From positions 310,001 through 374,000 of the forward strand of contig CAVSEV010000009.1 in the NCBI GenBank assembly GCA_963727015.1: DNA of 64,000 bases, in the 5' to 3' direction. Position numbers and translations under genes: made by a program. A model generated the notes under the pieces. The model had not been told where the DNA came from. It saw nothing but the letters and a program-made list of their open reading frames with translations, and did not search any database. Source of the DNA: DATFVJ01 sp963727015 (GTDB lineage Bacteria; Actinomycetota; Actinomycetes; Streptosporangiales; Streptosporangiaceae). This document shows, in pieces, positions 40,697-49,899 of this stretch (within the stretch, counting starts at the first letter, position 1; each line of letters starts with the position of its first letter).

Positions 40697-43600
40697 ATGT
40701 CACCGAACCAGCCTGTATCGCAACAGTCAGCCGCCAACCGCCCCAGCTCGCCGAGCCCGGGCCACCCGCAGCCCGTGGCCATTGTTGGCGTCAGCGCGAT
40801 CATGCCCGAGGCACCCACCGCCGCAGCGTTCTGGAACAACATCAGAACCGGCCGCTACTGCATCACCGACGTCCCTAAGGAGCGGTGGGATCCCGACCTT
40901 TACTACGACACCGATCGGCATGCTCCCGACAAGACCTACTCGCGCATCGGCGGGTGGGTGCGCGAGTTCCCGTGGGACCCACGCGCGTGGCGGCTGCCGG
41001 TGCCGCCGAAGGTTGCCGACCAGATGGACCTGGGCCAGCAGTGGGCTGTGTCCGCGGCGCGCGAGGCGCTCCTGGACGCTGGCTGGCCGAACTGGAATGT
41101 AGACCATGAGCGGGTCGCCGTGATAATCGGCAACGCGCTGGGCGGTGACAAGCACTACTTGAGCAACCTTCGCATCAACCTCCCGGAGTTCATCAGGGAT
41201 CTCGGCCAGTCGCCTTCGTTCGCCATGTTGCCTGCCAGCGCCCGCGAGGCGATTATCGAGGAGACCTCCAAGTCGTTCAAGAGCAAGCTCCCGGAGATCA
41301 ACGAGGACTCGATGCCGGGCGAGCTTGCGAACATCCTGGCCGGCCGGGTCGCGAACGTGCTCAACTTCCGCGGTCCCGGCTACACTACCGACGCGGCCTG
41401 CGCCTCGGCGCTCGCCGCGTTCAGCGCCGCCACGCGCGGGCTCGTCGACGGGCATTACGACGCAGCGATCACTGGCGGGATCGACCGCAACATGAGCGTG
41501 GCCGGGTTCGTGAAGTTCTGCAAGATCGGAGCGCTTTCCGCGACGGGGACGCGCCCATTCGACGCCGGTGCAGACGGCTTCGTCATGGGTGAAGGCGCGG
41601 CGTTGTTCGTGCTCAAACGGCTCGCCGACGCCGAGCGTGACGGCGACAAGATTTACGCGGTGCTACTCGGCGTCGGGGGATCCAGCGACGGAAAGGGCAA
41701 GGGAATCACGGCCCCCAACCCGGTCGGCCAGAAGCTGGCGGTCGAGCGCGCGTGGCGCAATTCCTGCGCCGACCCGTCGACGGTGTCCTGCATCGAAGCC
41801 CATGGCACGTCGACACGTGTCGGCGACGCCTCCGAGCTGGAGAGCCTTTCCGGGGTGCTGGGCGGAAGCGGCATCACCCCCGGCTCGATCGCGCTTGGCT
41901 CGGTGAAGTCCAACATCGGCCACTTGAAGGCCGCGGCGGGCGCGGCCGGGCTGTTCAAGATGACCATGTCGCTGCACGAGAAGGTGCTGACACCGAGCCT
42001 GAACTTCAACGACCCCAACCCGAACGTCGACTGGACGACGTCGCCGTTCCGGGTCAACACCGAACTGCGTGAGTGGCCGGTCCCCGCGTCCGGCGTGCGG
42101 CGCGGCGGCGTCAGCGCGTTCGGCTTCGGCGGCACCAACTTCCACGTGGTGCTTGAGGAGTACGTCCCCGGCAGGTACGACGGCCACGAGCAGCAGACGT
42201 TCGCGGGCGCAGACGTCCCCGCCACGGTGACGAGCATCCCAGCAGCAGGCAACGCGACGACGGCAGGAGTGGCTTCCGGGCCGCCCGCGACGGTCGCGGC
42301 CAGCCCGCAAACAGCCAGCCCGCAAACAGCCAGCCCGCAAGCAGCGACCGCGAGCGCCAGCGCCAGCGGCCCGGCCGCGGTGGTCGCCAAGGCACCGCTG
42401 CGCGGCGCCCTGGTGGTGGGCGGCGAGAGCGATGCGGACGTAGCCGCCCAGCTGACACGGATCGCCGAGCAGGCGGCAAAGGGCGTTGCGCCCGCAGCCG
42501 CGCCGCCTGATCCCGCCCTGGCCACGGCGAAGGTGCGGGCCGCCATCGACTACGGCAACGCCGCTGAGCTAGCGGACAAGGCCGGGCGCGCCGCGAAGGC
42601 GGTGGCCAAGGGATCACCGGAACTCGCCAAGATGCTGCGCGCCCGCGGCATCTTCTTCGGGCGCGGCCCTGCGCCGAAGGTCGCGTTCCTCTACACCGGC
42701 CAGGGCTCGCAGTACGTCAACATGCTGCGCGGGCTGCACGACGCCGAGCCGATCGTGGCGAAGACGTTCGCGGAGGCCGACAAGGTCATGACGCCGCTGC
42801 TCGGCAAGCCGCTGACCAGCTATATCTTCATCGACCAGAACGACAAGGCCGCGGTCGCCCAGCTCGAGCAGGAGCTTCTGCAGACCGAGATCACCCAGCC
42901 CGCGGTGATGGCCAGCGACTTGGCGCTGACCCGGTTGCTTGCCGCCTACGGCATCCGGCCGGACATGGTGATGGGTCACAGCGTCGGCGAGTACGGCGCG
43001 CTCATGGCCGCTGGCGCCCTGACATTCGAGGCCACGCTGGAGGCGGTCAGCGCCCGCGGCCGCGAGATGGCCAGCCTGGATATCGCCGACCAGGGCGCGA
43101 TGGCGGCGGTCATGGCCCCGCTTGACGAGATCGAGCGCACTGTGGCGGCTGCGGACGGCTACGTCGTCATGGCCAACATCAACAGTTACCATCAGGCCGT
43201 CATCGGCGGCGCCACCGCGGCCGTCGAGCAGGCGGTCCAGAAATTCGTCGACGCCGGGCGCACCGCCATGCGCATCCCGGTCAGCATGGCCTTCCACACG
43301 TCGATCGTCGCGCCGATCACCGAGCCGCTGCGACGCCAGCTCGCCAGGCTCGGGCTGAGGCCGCCTGTGCTGCCCATCGTGGCCAACATCGACGGCGAGT
43401 TCTACCCGGCCGCCGGCCGCGACGTGACCGAGCGGATGCTCGACATCCTGGGCCGCCAGGTCGCTTCGCCGGTCCAGTGGGTCAAGGGCCTGCGGACCCT
43501 GTACGACGCGGGGGCGCGGGTCTTCGTCGAGGTCGGGCCGAAGAAGGCACTGCAGGGTTTCGCCGACGACGTGCTCGGCGCGGACCCCAACGTCTTCTCG

Positions 43601-46600
43601 CTTTTCACCAACCACCCGAAGTTCGGCGACATCCCGTCGTTCAACACCGCGCTCTGCGGGCTGTACGCGGCCGGCTTCGGTTACCAGGCCGCCGCTCCGC
43701 AGGCGGCGGCTGGCGAGCAAGCACCAGCGCGGGTCACAGCGCCCGCGCAGGTCACCGCACGCGCGCAGGTCACAGCCCCCGCGCAGGCACCAGTCCAGGC
43801 ACCAGCCCAGGCACCAGTCCGGGCACCAGTTCAGGCACCAGTCCAGGCAGCGCCAGCCGCCGCCCCTGCAGCCTCTTACCTCCCGCCCCCCCAAGCCACG
43901 GGAACAGCCATGTCGACTGACCGATACTCCGAGCTCGGCCACCTGGTCGCGGATCTAATTGACCGCGGCCGTCACATCTTCGAAGGCACCACGGCTGCCG
44001 GGCCATCGGCGTGGGCCGCCGCAGGACCGCCGCTTGGCGCACCGGCCGTTATGGAGCCGGTTGTTATCAGCGGCGCCGCGCTTGGCCTGCCAGGCGTGCC
44101 GCAGGTCTTCGACGACGAGAACGTCGCCAAGATCCTGGGCGGGCAGCAGTTCATCGACATCGTGCCGCGTGAGATACGCCGCCAGATCGTGGACAAGCAC
44201 ATCATCCGGCTGGTCAAAAGCGAAACCGGCGAAGCCGTCTTCCAGACCATCGACGCCGAAGAGGACGTCATCAAGCTGGCGGGCCGCTACGGGTCTTTCG
44301 ACGCGGTCGAGGACTTCGGCATCGACAAGGAACGCGACCTCGCGCTCGACCCCGACACGAGGCTGGCGATCGGCGCCGGGCTTGACGCGCTGCGCGACGC
44401 GGGAGTCCCGCTGGTGCGCAGCTATCACACCACCACGCTCGGGACGCAGCTTCCTGGCCCATGGAGACTGCCTGACGAGTTGCGCGACCAAACCGGCGTG
44501 ATCTTCGCATCCGCGTTCCCCGCCCTCGATTCCTTCGTGGACGACGTCAACCTCTACCACGAGGACCGCGCCAGGCGACACGAGCTCGCGACGCTGGAAG
44601 ACGTGCGGGCGAGGATGAGCCCGGCGGACCCGGCCGTCCCCGAGGTGGACAGGCGCATCGCCGACCTGCGGCACGCGGTGGAGACGAAGCCATTCAACTT
44701 CGACCGCCGCTGGTTGTTCAGGGCACTGCCGATGGCTCACGCGCAGTTCGCCGAAGTGATCGGCGCGCGCGGACCCAACACGCAGCTGAACGCGGCGTGC
44801 GCGAGCACCGCGCAGGCGCTGAGCGTCGCCGAGGACTGGATCAATGCGGGCCGCTGCCAGCGTGTGATCGTGATCTCGGCTGACGACGTCGCCTCCGACT
44901 CGTTGCTGCCCTGGGTCGGCTCGGGGTTCCTGGCCAGCGGGGCTGCCGCCACCGACGAAGTGGTCGAGAACGCGGCCCTGCCGTTCGACCGCCGCAGGCA
45001 CGGCATGATCATCGGTTCCGGCTGCGCGGCAATCGTGGTCGAGTCCGCCGAGGCGGCACGGGTGCGCGGCATCCGGCCGATCTGCGAGGTGCTCGCCGCG
45101 GTCACCGCCAACAGCGCCTTCCACGGCACCAGGCTCGATGTCGACCACATCGGCCAGGTCATGGAGCAGCTCATGTCCAAGGCGGAGCGGCGCGGTATCA
45201 ACCGCCACGCGATCGCGGCCAATACCGTGTTCATCTCCCACGAGACCTATACGCCCGCGCGCGGCGGAAGTGCGTCCGCCGAGATCAACGGGCTGCGTCA
45301 CATCTTCGGACCGAATGCGGACTCGCTCGTCATCGCGAACACGAAGGGCTTCACCGGTCACGCGATGGGCGCGGGGATCGAGGAGGTCGTGGCCATCAAG
45401 GCGCTCGAAACTGGCATCGTCCCGCCGGTGGCGAACTTCAAGGAGATCGACCCCGAGCTTGGTGCGCTGAACCTCTCCCGTGGCGGTATCTATCCGGTGA
45501 CCTACGCGCTCAGGTTCGCTGCCGGTTTCGGTTCGCAGATGGCGATGGCGCTGCTGCGCTGGATCGAGCCCCCGGACGGCGTGCACCGCGCACCGAGCGA
45601 ACTAGGCTATGCCTACCGGGTGGCCGACCAGGCCGTATGGCATAACTGGCTGGTGCGGGTGACCGGCCGTCCCGGTCCGCGGCTTGAGGTCGTGCAGCGC
45701 AGGCTGCGTGTCGTCGACGACGGACCGCCCGAGATGGTGCCGGCCAAGCACCCTGCGGAGATTCCCGCGCCCGTCCAGGCAGCCGTGCCCGCGCCCGCCT
45801 ACGTTCCCGTGCCCGCCCCTGCGCCCGCACCCATGCCAGCACCCGCGCCCGTGCCAGCACCCGCGCCCGTGCCGGCAGCCGCGCCCATGCCAGCACCGGC
45901 AGCCACCCCTGCCGCGGTGGACGGGCATGCCGCTGGCGCCACCGTAGCCGCACAGCCGCCTGCGCCCGCCGCGGAACCAGCGGAGGATCCCGTCGCGGCA
46001 GCCGTTATGGATATCGTCGAGCGCCTCACCGGTTACCCGCGTGACCTGCTCGACCTCGACCTCGACCTGGAGGCCGACCTCGGCGTCGACACGGTCAAGC
46101 AGGCGGAAGTCTTCGCGGCCGTGCGTGAGCAGTTCGCCATCCCACGCGAGGACAACCTCAAGCTGCGCGAATTCCCGACCCTTACGCACGTCATCGCCTT
46201 CGTCCGCGACCGGGCAAACCTGCCCGCGCCAGCCGCGGCCGGGCCCCCCGCGGCCACACCCGAGCCTGCTGTGGCACCTGTACCTGCCGGTGAGGCCGGC
46301 TTGGACTTCATCTCCGCCGAGATCGTGCAGATCGTCTCCGACATGACCGGCTACCCGTCGGATCTGCTCGACCTCGACCTCGACCTCGAGGCCGACCTCG
46401 GTGTGGACACGGTCAAGCAGGCCGAGGTCTTCGCCGCCGTCCGGGCACGCTTCGACATCCCACGCGACGAGAACCTCAAACTGCGCGACTTCCCGACCCT
46501 CTCCCATGTCATCGGCTTCGCCCGCGACCGGGGAAAGGCACCAGTGCCACCCGCGCCAGTGACATCGGCGCAGGCACCAGCCGCTGCGGCGGCGCCCGAG

Positions 46601-49600
46601 GGCGCGGCGTCACCTGAGCCCGCAGGCAGTGACCCTGTCGCGGCCGAGATCGTGCAGATCGTCGCCGACATGACCGGCTACCCGTCGGATCTGCTCGACC
46701 TCGACCTCGACCTCGAGGCCGACCTCGGTGTGGACACGGTCAAGCAGGCCGAGGTCTTCGCCGCCGTCCGGGCGCGCTTCGGCATCCCACGCGACGAGAA
46801 CCTCCAGCTGCGCGACTTCCCGACCCTCGCCCACGTCATCGGCTTCGCCCGCGAACGCGGCACCACAGGAGTCGCCGCGGCGGTGCCAGCGACGCAGGCA
46901 CCCCCTGCTCAGGCACCCGCTGCTCAGGCACCCACAGCGCAGCCAGCCGCCGCGGCACCAGCGGCTGACGTGGCGGCCGCCGCCGAGCCGGCCATGGACG
47001 AGGTCACGACGCAGATCGTGCAGATCGTCGCCGATATGACCGGCTACCCGTCGGATCTGCTCGACCTCGATCTCGATCTGGAGGCCGACCTCGGTGTGGA
47101 CACGGTCAAGCAGGCGGAGGTCTTCGCCGCCGTCCGTTCACGCTTCGGCATCCCGCGCGACGAGAACCTCCAGCTGCGCGACTTCCCGACCCTCGCCCAC
47201 GTCATCGGCTTCGCCCGCGAACGCGGCACCACAGGAGTCGCCGCGGCAGTTCCGCCCGCCACGGCAGAGCCCGCGGCCACGGCGGCCGGCGACGGGCAGA
47301 CGGCGGCCGCGCCCCCTGCCGCTCCCCGTGCCGCGCCCGCGTTCGCCGGCGACGTTTCCGCAGCAGAACGGCTGCCGCGCCGGGTCCCAGGTCCGGTGCT
47401 GCGGCCACCCGCCGTGTGGTGCAAGCCGACCGCGGTGACCCTCGACGAGACCAAGCGCGTCGTCGTGATGGCCGACGAGGGCGGTGTCGGGAAGGCGCTC
47501 GTCAAGCGGCTCGGCGCGCTCGGCGTGACCACGCTCGTGCTGCGGCCCGGCTGCGCCAGGGAGGACCTGGAGCAGCAGCTGGCCGAATGGCTGGCGGATG
47601 GGCCGGTGCACGGACTGTACTGGCTCCCTGCGCTTGACACCGAACCGCCCATCGGCGAGCTCGACCTGCCGGGCTGGCGGGAGGCACTGCGGCGACGCGT
47701 GAAGAACCTGCACGCCGCCGTGCGCCAGCTGGACATCAGCGGTCAGCTTGGGCCACAAGGCACGTTCGTCGTCGCCGCAAGCCGCCTCGGCGGCTACCAC
47801 GGCTACGACGAAGCGGGCGCACAGGCGCCGCTCGGCGGTGCGGTGACCGGCTTCACCAAGGCATACGCTCGCGAACGGCCCGATCTGCTTGCGAAGGCAG
47901 TTGACTTCCCCGCCAGCAAGAAGACCGCGGCGCTCGCCGACGCGCTGATCGAGGAGACCCTCATTGACCCCGGCGCCGTCGAGATCGGCCGGGCCGGGGG
48001 CCGCCGCTGGACGGTGGGCCTCAGCGAGGTGCCGTTCGGTAGCGACGGCGAGGGGATGCCCCTCGGCAAGGACACCGTGTTCGCCGTCACAGGGGCGGCG
48101 GGCGCGATCGTCTCGGCCATCGTCGCGGACCTGGCCGTGACCAGCGGCGGCGGCGTCTTCCACCTGCTCGACCTGGTTCCCGAGCCCGATGCTAGCGACC
48201 CGGACCTGGCGATGTACGCGACCGACCGCGACGGCCTCAAGACGGTCATCAAGGATCGCATCGCGGCAAGCGGCAAACGGCCCACGCCGGTACTCATCGA
48301 ACGTGAGCTTGCCAGGTTCGAACGGCTGTACTCGGCGCTGATCGCGATCGAGTCGGTCCGCGAGGCCGGTGGTGAGGTGTACTACCACGAGGTCGATCTC
48401 ACCGATCCCGCCGCGGTGGCGAACGTGATAGGCCAGATCCGCGACCAGCACGGGCACATCGACGTCCTCGTGCACGCGGCCGGGCTCGAAATCAGCCGCA
48501 ACATCGCCGACAAGGAGGAGCGGGAATACAACCTGGTCTTCGATGTCAAGAGTGACGGCTGGTTCAACCTGCTGCACGCGGCGGCCGACATGCCGATCGG
48601 CGCGACGGTCGTGTTCAGCTCGGTGGCGGGCCGGTTCGGCAACAACGGCCAGACCGACTACAGCGCCGCCAACGACCTGATGTGCAAGATCACGTCGAGC
48701 TTCCGCACCACCAGGCCAGGCACGCGCGGGATCGCGCTCGACTGGACTGCGTGGGGCGGGATCGGCATGGCCACCCGTGGTTCCATCCCCAAGATCATGG
48801 AGGCGGCCGGTATCGACATGCTGCCGCCCGAGGCGGGCATCGCCTGGATCGGCAGGGAGCTCACGGCGGGACCGTTCCGCGGTGAGGTCGTCGTCGCGGG
48901 CAGGCTCGGCATGATGATGGCCGAGCGCGACCCCACCGGCGGGCTCGACACGGCCGCCATCGACACGAGCGGCAGCAGCCCGATGATCGGGCGGATCACC
49001 GGCATGGGCGTCTACTCCGGGCTGACCGCGGAAACGACGCTGGATCCGGCGGTGCAGCCGTTCCTGAATGATCATCGGATCGACGGCACATCCCTGCTGC
49101 CCGGGGTGATGGGCATCGAGTCCTTCGCGGCGCTCGCCCAGCTCGCCGTGCCCGACCTGAATGTCGCCGGGATCGAGATGGAGTTCCTCGCACCGGTGAA
49201 GTTCTACCGCGACGAGCCACGCACGCTGACGGTGCGGGCGGTCGTCCGCCTGGACGGTGACGACCTGGTCGCGGACTGCGCGCTCAGTGCCTCGCGCACG
49301 CTCAAGGGTGACGAGACGCCCAGGTGGACGACACACTTCACCGGCAGGGTACGGCTCACGGCCGAACCGCCCGCGCATGAGCGTGACGACACTCCGACGA
49401 AGCGGCCAGACGTTGCCGTCGGACACGACGACATCTACCGCGTCTACTTCCATGGCCCGGCGTACCAGGTCATGGACGAGGGATGGCAATACGACGGCGG
49501 CTCAGTCAGCAGGTTCGCGGATCTGCCTCCCGGGCACGTGCCAGAGACCGATCAGACCGCGACCGAGCCGCGGCTCGCCGAGCTTTGCTTCCAGACGGCA

Positions 49601-49858
49601 GGGCTGTGGGAGATCGGCGAGACCGGGCAGATCGGGTTGCCCGCCCACATCGACCTCGTCGTCACCGCGGGCAGGCCGAAGCCCAATGCACCGCTGTTCG
49701 CTGTCGCTCATCCGGCCGGCGATGGTGGCTTCGACTGCCGGGTCGTGGACTCGAACGGCGATGTACTTGTCAGGCTCGACGGCTACCGCACGGTGCTCAC
49801 GCCCGGCTCGTTGCCTGACGACCAGCTGGCACCGATCCGCACCGCCATGGGCAAGTAA
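40697..49858 (+). CDS. PUFA-synthase-like megasynthase: KS-MAT-KS-4xACP-KR-DH
   Basis: 3053 residues. KS1 (about 25-465): Cys235 in DAACASALAA, His369 in EAHGTSTRVGD, His409 in SNIGHLKAAAGA. Malonyl-type acyltransferase (about 660-985): LYTGQGSQYVN, Ser762 in GHSVGEYGAL, MAFHTS. A second KS (about 1115-1620) with its own intact triad: Cys1368 in NAACAST, His1515 in ISHETYTPARGG, His1555 in FTGHAMGAG. Four tandem carrier domains, each with DLGVDTVKQAE; the attachment position is Thr (1799, 1905, 2014, 2136) instead of Ser. KR (about 2460-2760): VTGAAGAIV, FSSVAGRFGN, Tyr2655 in DYSAAND. Dehydratase (about 2780-3040): His2793 in LNDHRIDGTSLLPG. Pro/Ala linkers join the modules. Tandem carriers plus iterative KS/AT are the hallmark of PUFA and secondary-lipid synthases (compare S. 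coelicolor SCO0124-0129). No enoyl reductase is included. It overlaps the carboxylase gene (TAATG). Confidence 0.93.
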   Translation: MSPNQPVSQQSAANRPSSPSPGHPQPVAIVGVSAIMPEAPTAAAFWNNIRTGRYCITDVPKERWDPDLYYDTDRHAPDKTYSRIGGWVREFPWDPRAWRLPVPPKVADQMDLGQQWAVSAAREALLDAGWPNWNVDHERVAVIIGNALGGDKHYLSNLRINLPEFIRDLGQSPSFAMLPASAREAIIEETSKSFKSKLPEINEDSMPGELANILAGRVANVLNFRGPGYTTDAACASALAAFSAATRGLVDGHYDAAITGGIDRNMSVAGFVKFCKIGALSATGTRPFDAGADGFVMGEGAALFVLKRLADAERDGDKIYAVLLGVGGSSDGKGKGITAPNPVGQKLAVERAWRNSCADPSTVSCIEAHGTSTRVGDASELESLSGVLGGSGITPGSIALGSVKSNIGHLKAAAGAAGLFKMTMSLHEKVLTPSLNFNDPNPNVDWTTSPFRVNTELREWPVPASGVRRGGVSAFGFGGTNFHVVLEEYVPGRYDGHEQQTFAGADVPATVTSIPAAGNATTAGVASGPPATVAASPQTASPQTASPQAATASASASGPAAVVAKAPLRGALVVGGESDADVAAQLTRIAEQAAKGVAPAAAPPDPALATAKVRAAIDYGNAAELADKAGRAAKAVAKGSPELAKMLRARGIFFGRGPAPKVAFLYTGQGSQYVNMLRGLHDAEPIVAKTFAEADKVMTPLLGKPLTSYIFIDQNDKAAVAQLEQELLQTEITQPAVMASDLALTRLLAAYGIRPDMVMGHSVGEYGALMAAGALTFEATLEAVSARGREMASLDIADQGAMAAVMAPLDEIERTVAAADGYVVMANINSYHQAVIGGATAAVEQAVQKFVDAGRTAMRIPVSMAFHTSIVAPITEPLRRQLARLGLRPPVLPIVANIDGEFYPAAGRDVTERMLDILGRQVASPVQWVKGLRTLYDAGARVFVEVGPKKALQGFADDVLGADPNVFSLFTNHPKFGDIPSFNTALCGLYAAGFGYQAAAPQAAAGEQAPARVTAPAQVTARAQVTAPAQAPVQAPAQAPVRAPVQAPVQAAPAAAPAASYLPPPQATGTAMSTDRYSELGHLVADLIDRGRHIFEGTTAAGPSAWAAAGPPLGAPAVMEPVVISGAALGLPGVPQVFDDENVAKILGGQQFIDIVPREIRRQIVDKHIIRLVKSETGEAVFQTIDAEEDVIKLAGRYGSFDAVEDFGIDKERDLALDPDTRLAIGAGLDALRDAGVPLVRSYHTTTLGTQLPGPWRLPDELRDQTGVIFASAFPALDSFVDDVNLYHEDRARRHELATLEDVRARMSPADPAVPEVDRRIADLRHAVETKPFNFDRRWLFRALPMAHAQFAEVIGARGPNTQLNAACASTAQALSVAEDWINAGRCQRVIVISADDVASDSLLPWVGSGFLASGAAATDEVVENAALPFDRRRHGMIIGSGCAAIVVESAEAARVRGIRPICEVLAAVTANSAFHGTRLDVDHIGQVMEQLMSKAERRGINRHAIAANTVFISHETYTPARGGSASAEINGLRHIFGPNADSLVIANTKGFTGHAMGAGIEEVVAIKALETGIVPPVANFKEIDPELGALNLSRGGIYPVTYALRFAAGFGSQMAMALLRWIEPPDGVHRAPSELGYAYRVADQAVWHNWLVRVTGRPGPRLEVVQRRLRVVDDGPPEMVPAKHPAEIPAPVQAAVPAPAYVPVPAPAPAPMPAPAPVPAPAPVPAAAPMPAPAATPAAVDGHAAGATVAAQPPAPAAEPAEDPVAAAVMDIVERLTGYPRDLLDLDLDLEADLGVDTVKQAEVFAAVREQFAIPREDNLKLREFPTLTHVIAFVRDRANLPAPAAAGPPAATPEPAVAPVPAGEAGLDFISAEIVQIVSDMTGYPSDLLDLDLDLEADLGVDTVKQAEVFAAVRARFDIPRDENLKLRDFPTLSHVIGFARDRGKAPVPPAPVTSAQAPAAAAAPEGAASPEPAGSDPVAAEIVQIVADMTGYPSDLLDLDLDLEADLGVDTVKQAEVFAAVRARFGIPRDENLQLRDFPTLAHVIGFARERGTTGVAAAVPATQAPPAQAPAAQAPTAQPAAAAPAADVAAAAEPAMDEVTTQIVQIVADMTGYPSDLLDLDLDLEADLGVDTVKQAEVFAAVRSRFGIPRDENLQLRDFPTLAHVIGFARERGTTGVAAAVPPATAEPAATAAGDGQTAAAPPAAPRAAPAFAGDVSAAERLPRRVPGPVLRPPAVWCKPTAVTLDETKRVVVMADEGGVGKALVKRLGALGVTTLVLRPGCAREDLEQQLAEWLADGPVHGLYWLPALDTEPPIGELDLPGWREALRRRVKNLHAAVRQLDISGQLGPQGTFVVAASRLGGYHGYDEAGAQAPLGGAVTGFTKAYARERPDLLAKAVDFPASKKTAALADALIEETLIDPGAVEIGRAGGRRWTVGLSEVPFGSDGEGMPLGKDTVFAVTGAAGAIVSAIVADLAVTSGGGVFHLLDLVPEPDASDPDLAMYATDRDGLKTVIKDRIAASGKRPTPVLIERELARFERLYSALIAIESVREAGGEVYYHEVDLTDPAAVANVIGQIRDQHGHIDVLVHAAGLEISRNIADKEEREYNLVFDVKSDGWFNLLHAAADMPIGATVVFSSVAGRFGNNGQTDYSAANDLMCKITSSFRTTRPGTRGIALDWTAWGGIGMATRGSIPKIMEAAGIDMLPPEAGIAWIGRELTAGPFRGEVVVAGRLGMMMAERDPTGGLDTAAIDTSGSSPMIGRITGMGVYSGLTAETTLDPAVQPFLNDHRIDGTSLLPGVMGIESFAALAQLAVPDLNVAGIEMEFLAPVKFYRDEPRTLTVRAVVRLDGDDLVADCALSASRTLKGDETPRWTTHFTGRVRLTAEPPAHERDDTPTKRPDVAVGHDDIYRVYFHGPAYQVMDEGWQYDGGSVSRFADLPPGHVPETDQTATEPRLAELCFQTAGLWEIGETGQIGLPAHIDLVVTAGRPKPNAPLFAVAHPAGDGGFDCRVVDSNGDVLVRLDGYRTVLTPGSLPDDQLAPIRTAMGK
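45980..47240 (+). repeat. Four tandem acyl-carrier-protein repeats
   Basis: Units of about 106-122 codons, each with TGYPxDLLDLDLDLEADLGV followed by DTVKQAEVFAAVR, separated by Ala/Pro linkers. The last three are nearly identical at DNA level, suggesting recent duplication or gene conversion. Confidence 0.95.
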
Positions 49859-49899
49859 TGAGTACTGATGCGCCACCCCCCAACCCTGAGGAGTCAAAG

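Noticed and set aside
42200..42360. Linker of the megasynthase as a separate functional domain
   Set aside because: It is an Ala/Thr/Pro-rich linker with short repeats (SPQTA) between KS1 and MAT, without any fold signature.
47138..49489. 783-codon minus-strand frame opposite the megasynthase
   Set aside because: Antisense shadow of the carrier, KR and DH domains; no motif and no ribosome site.
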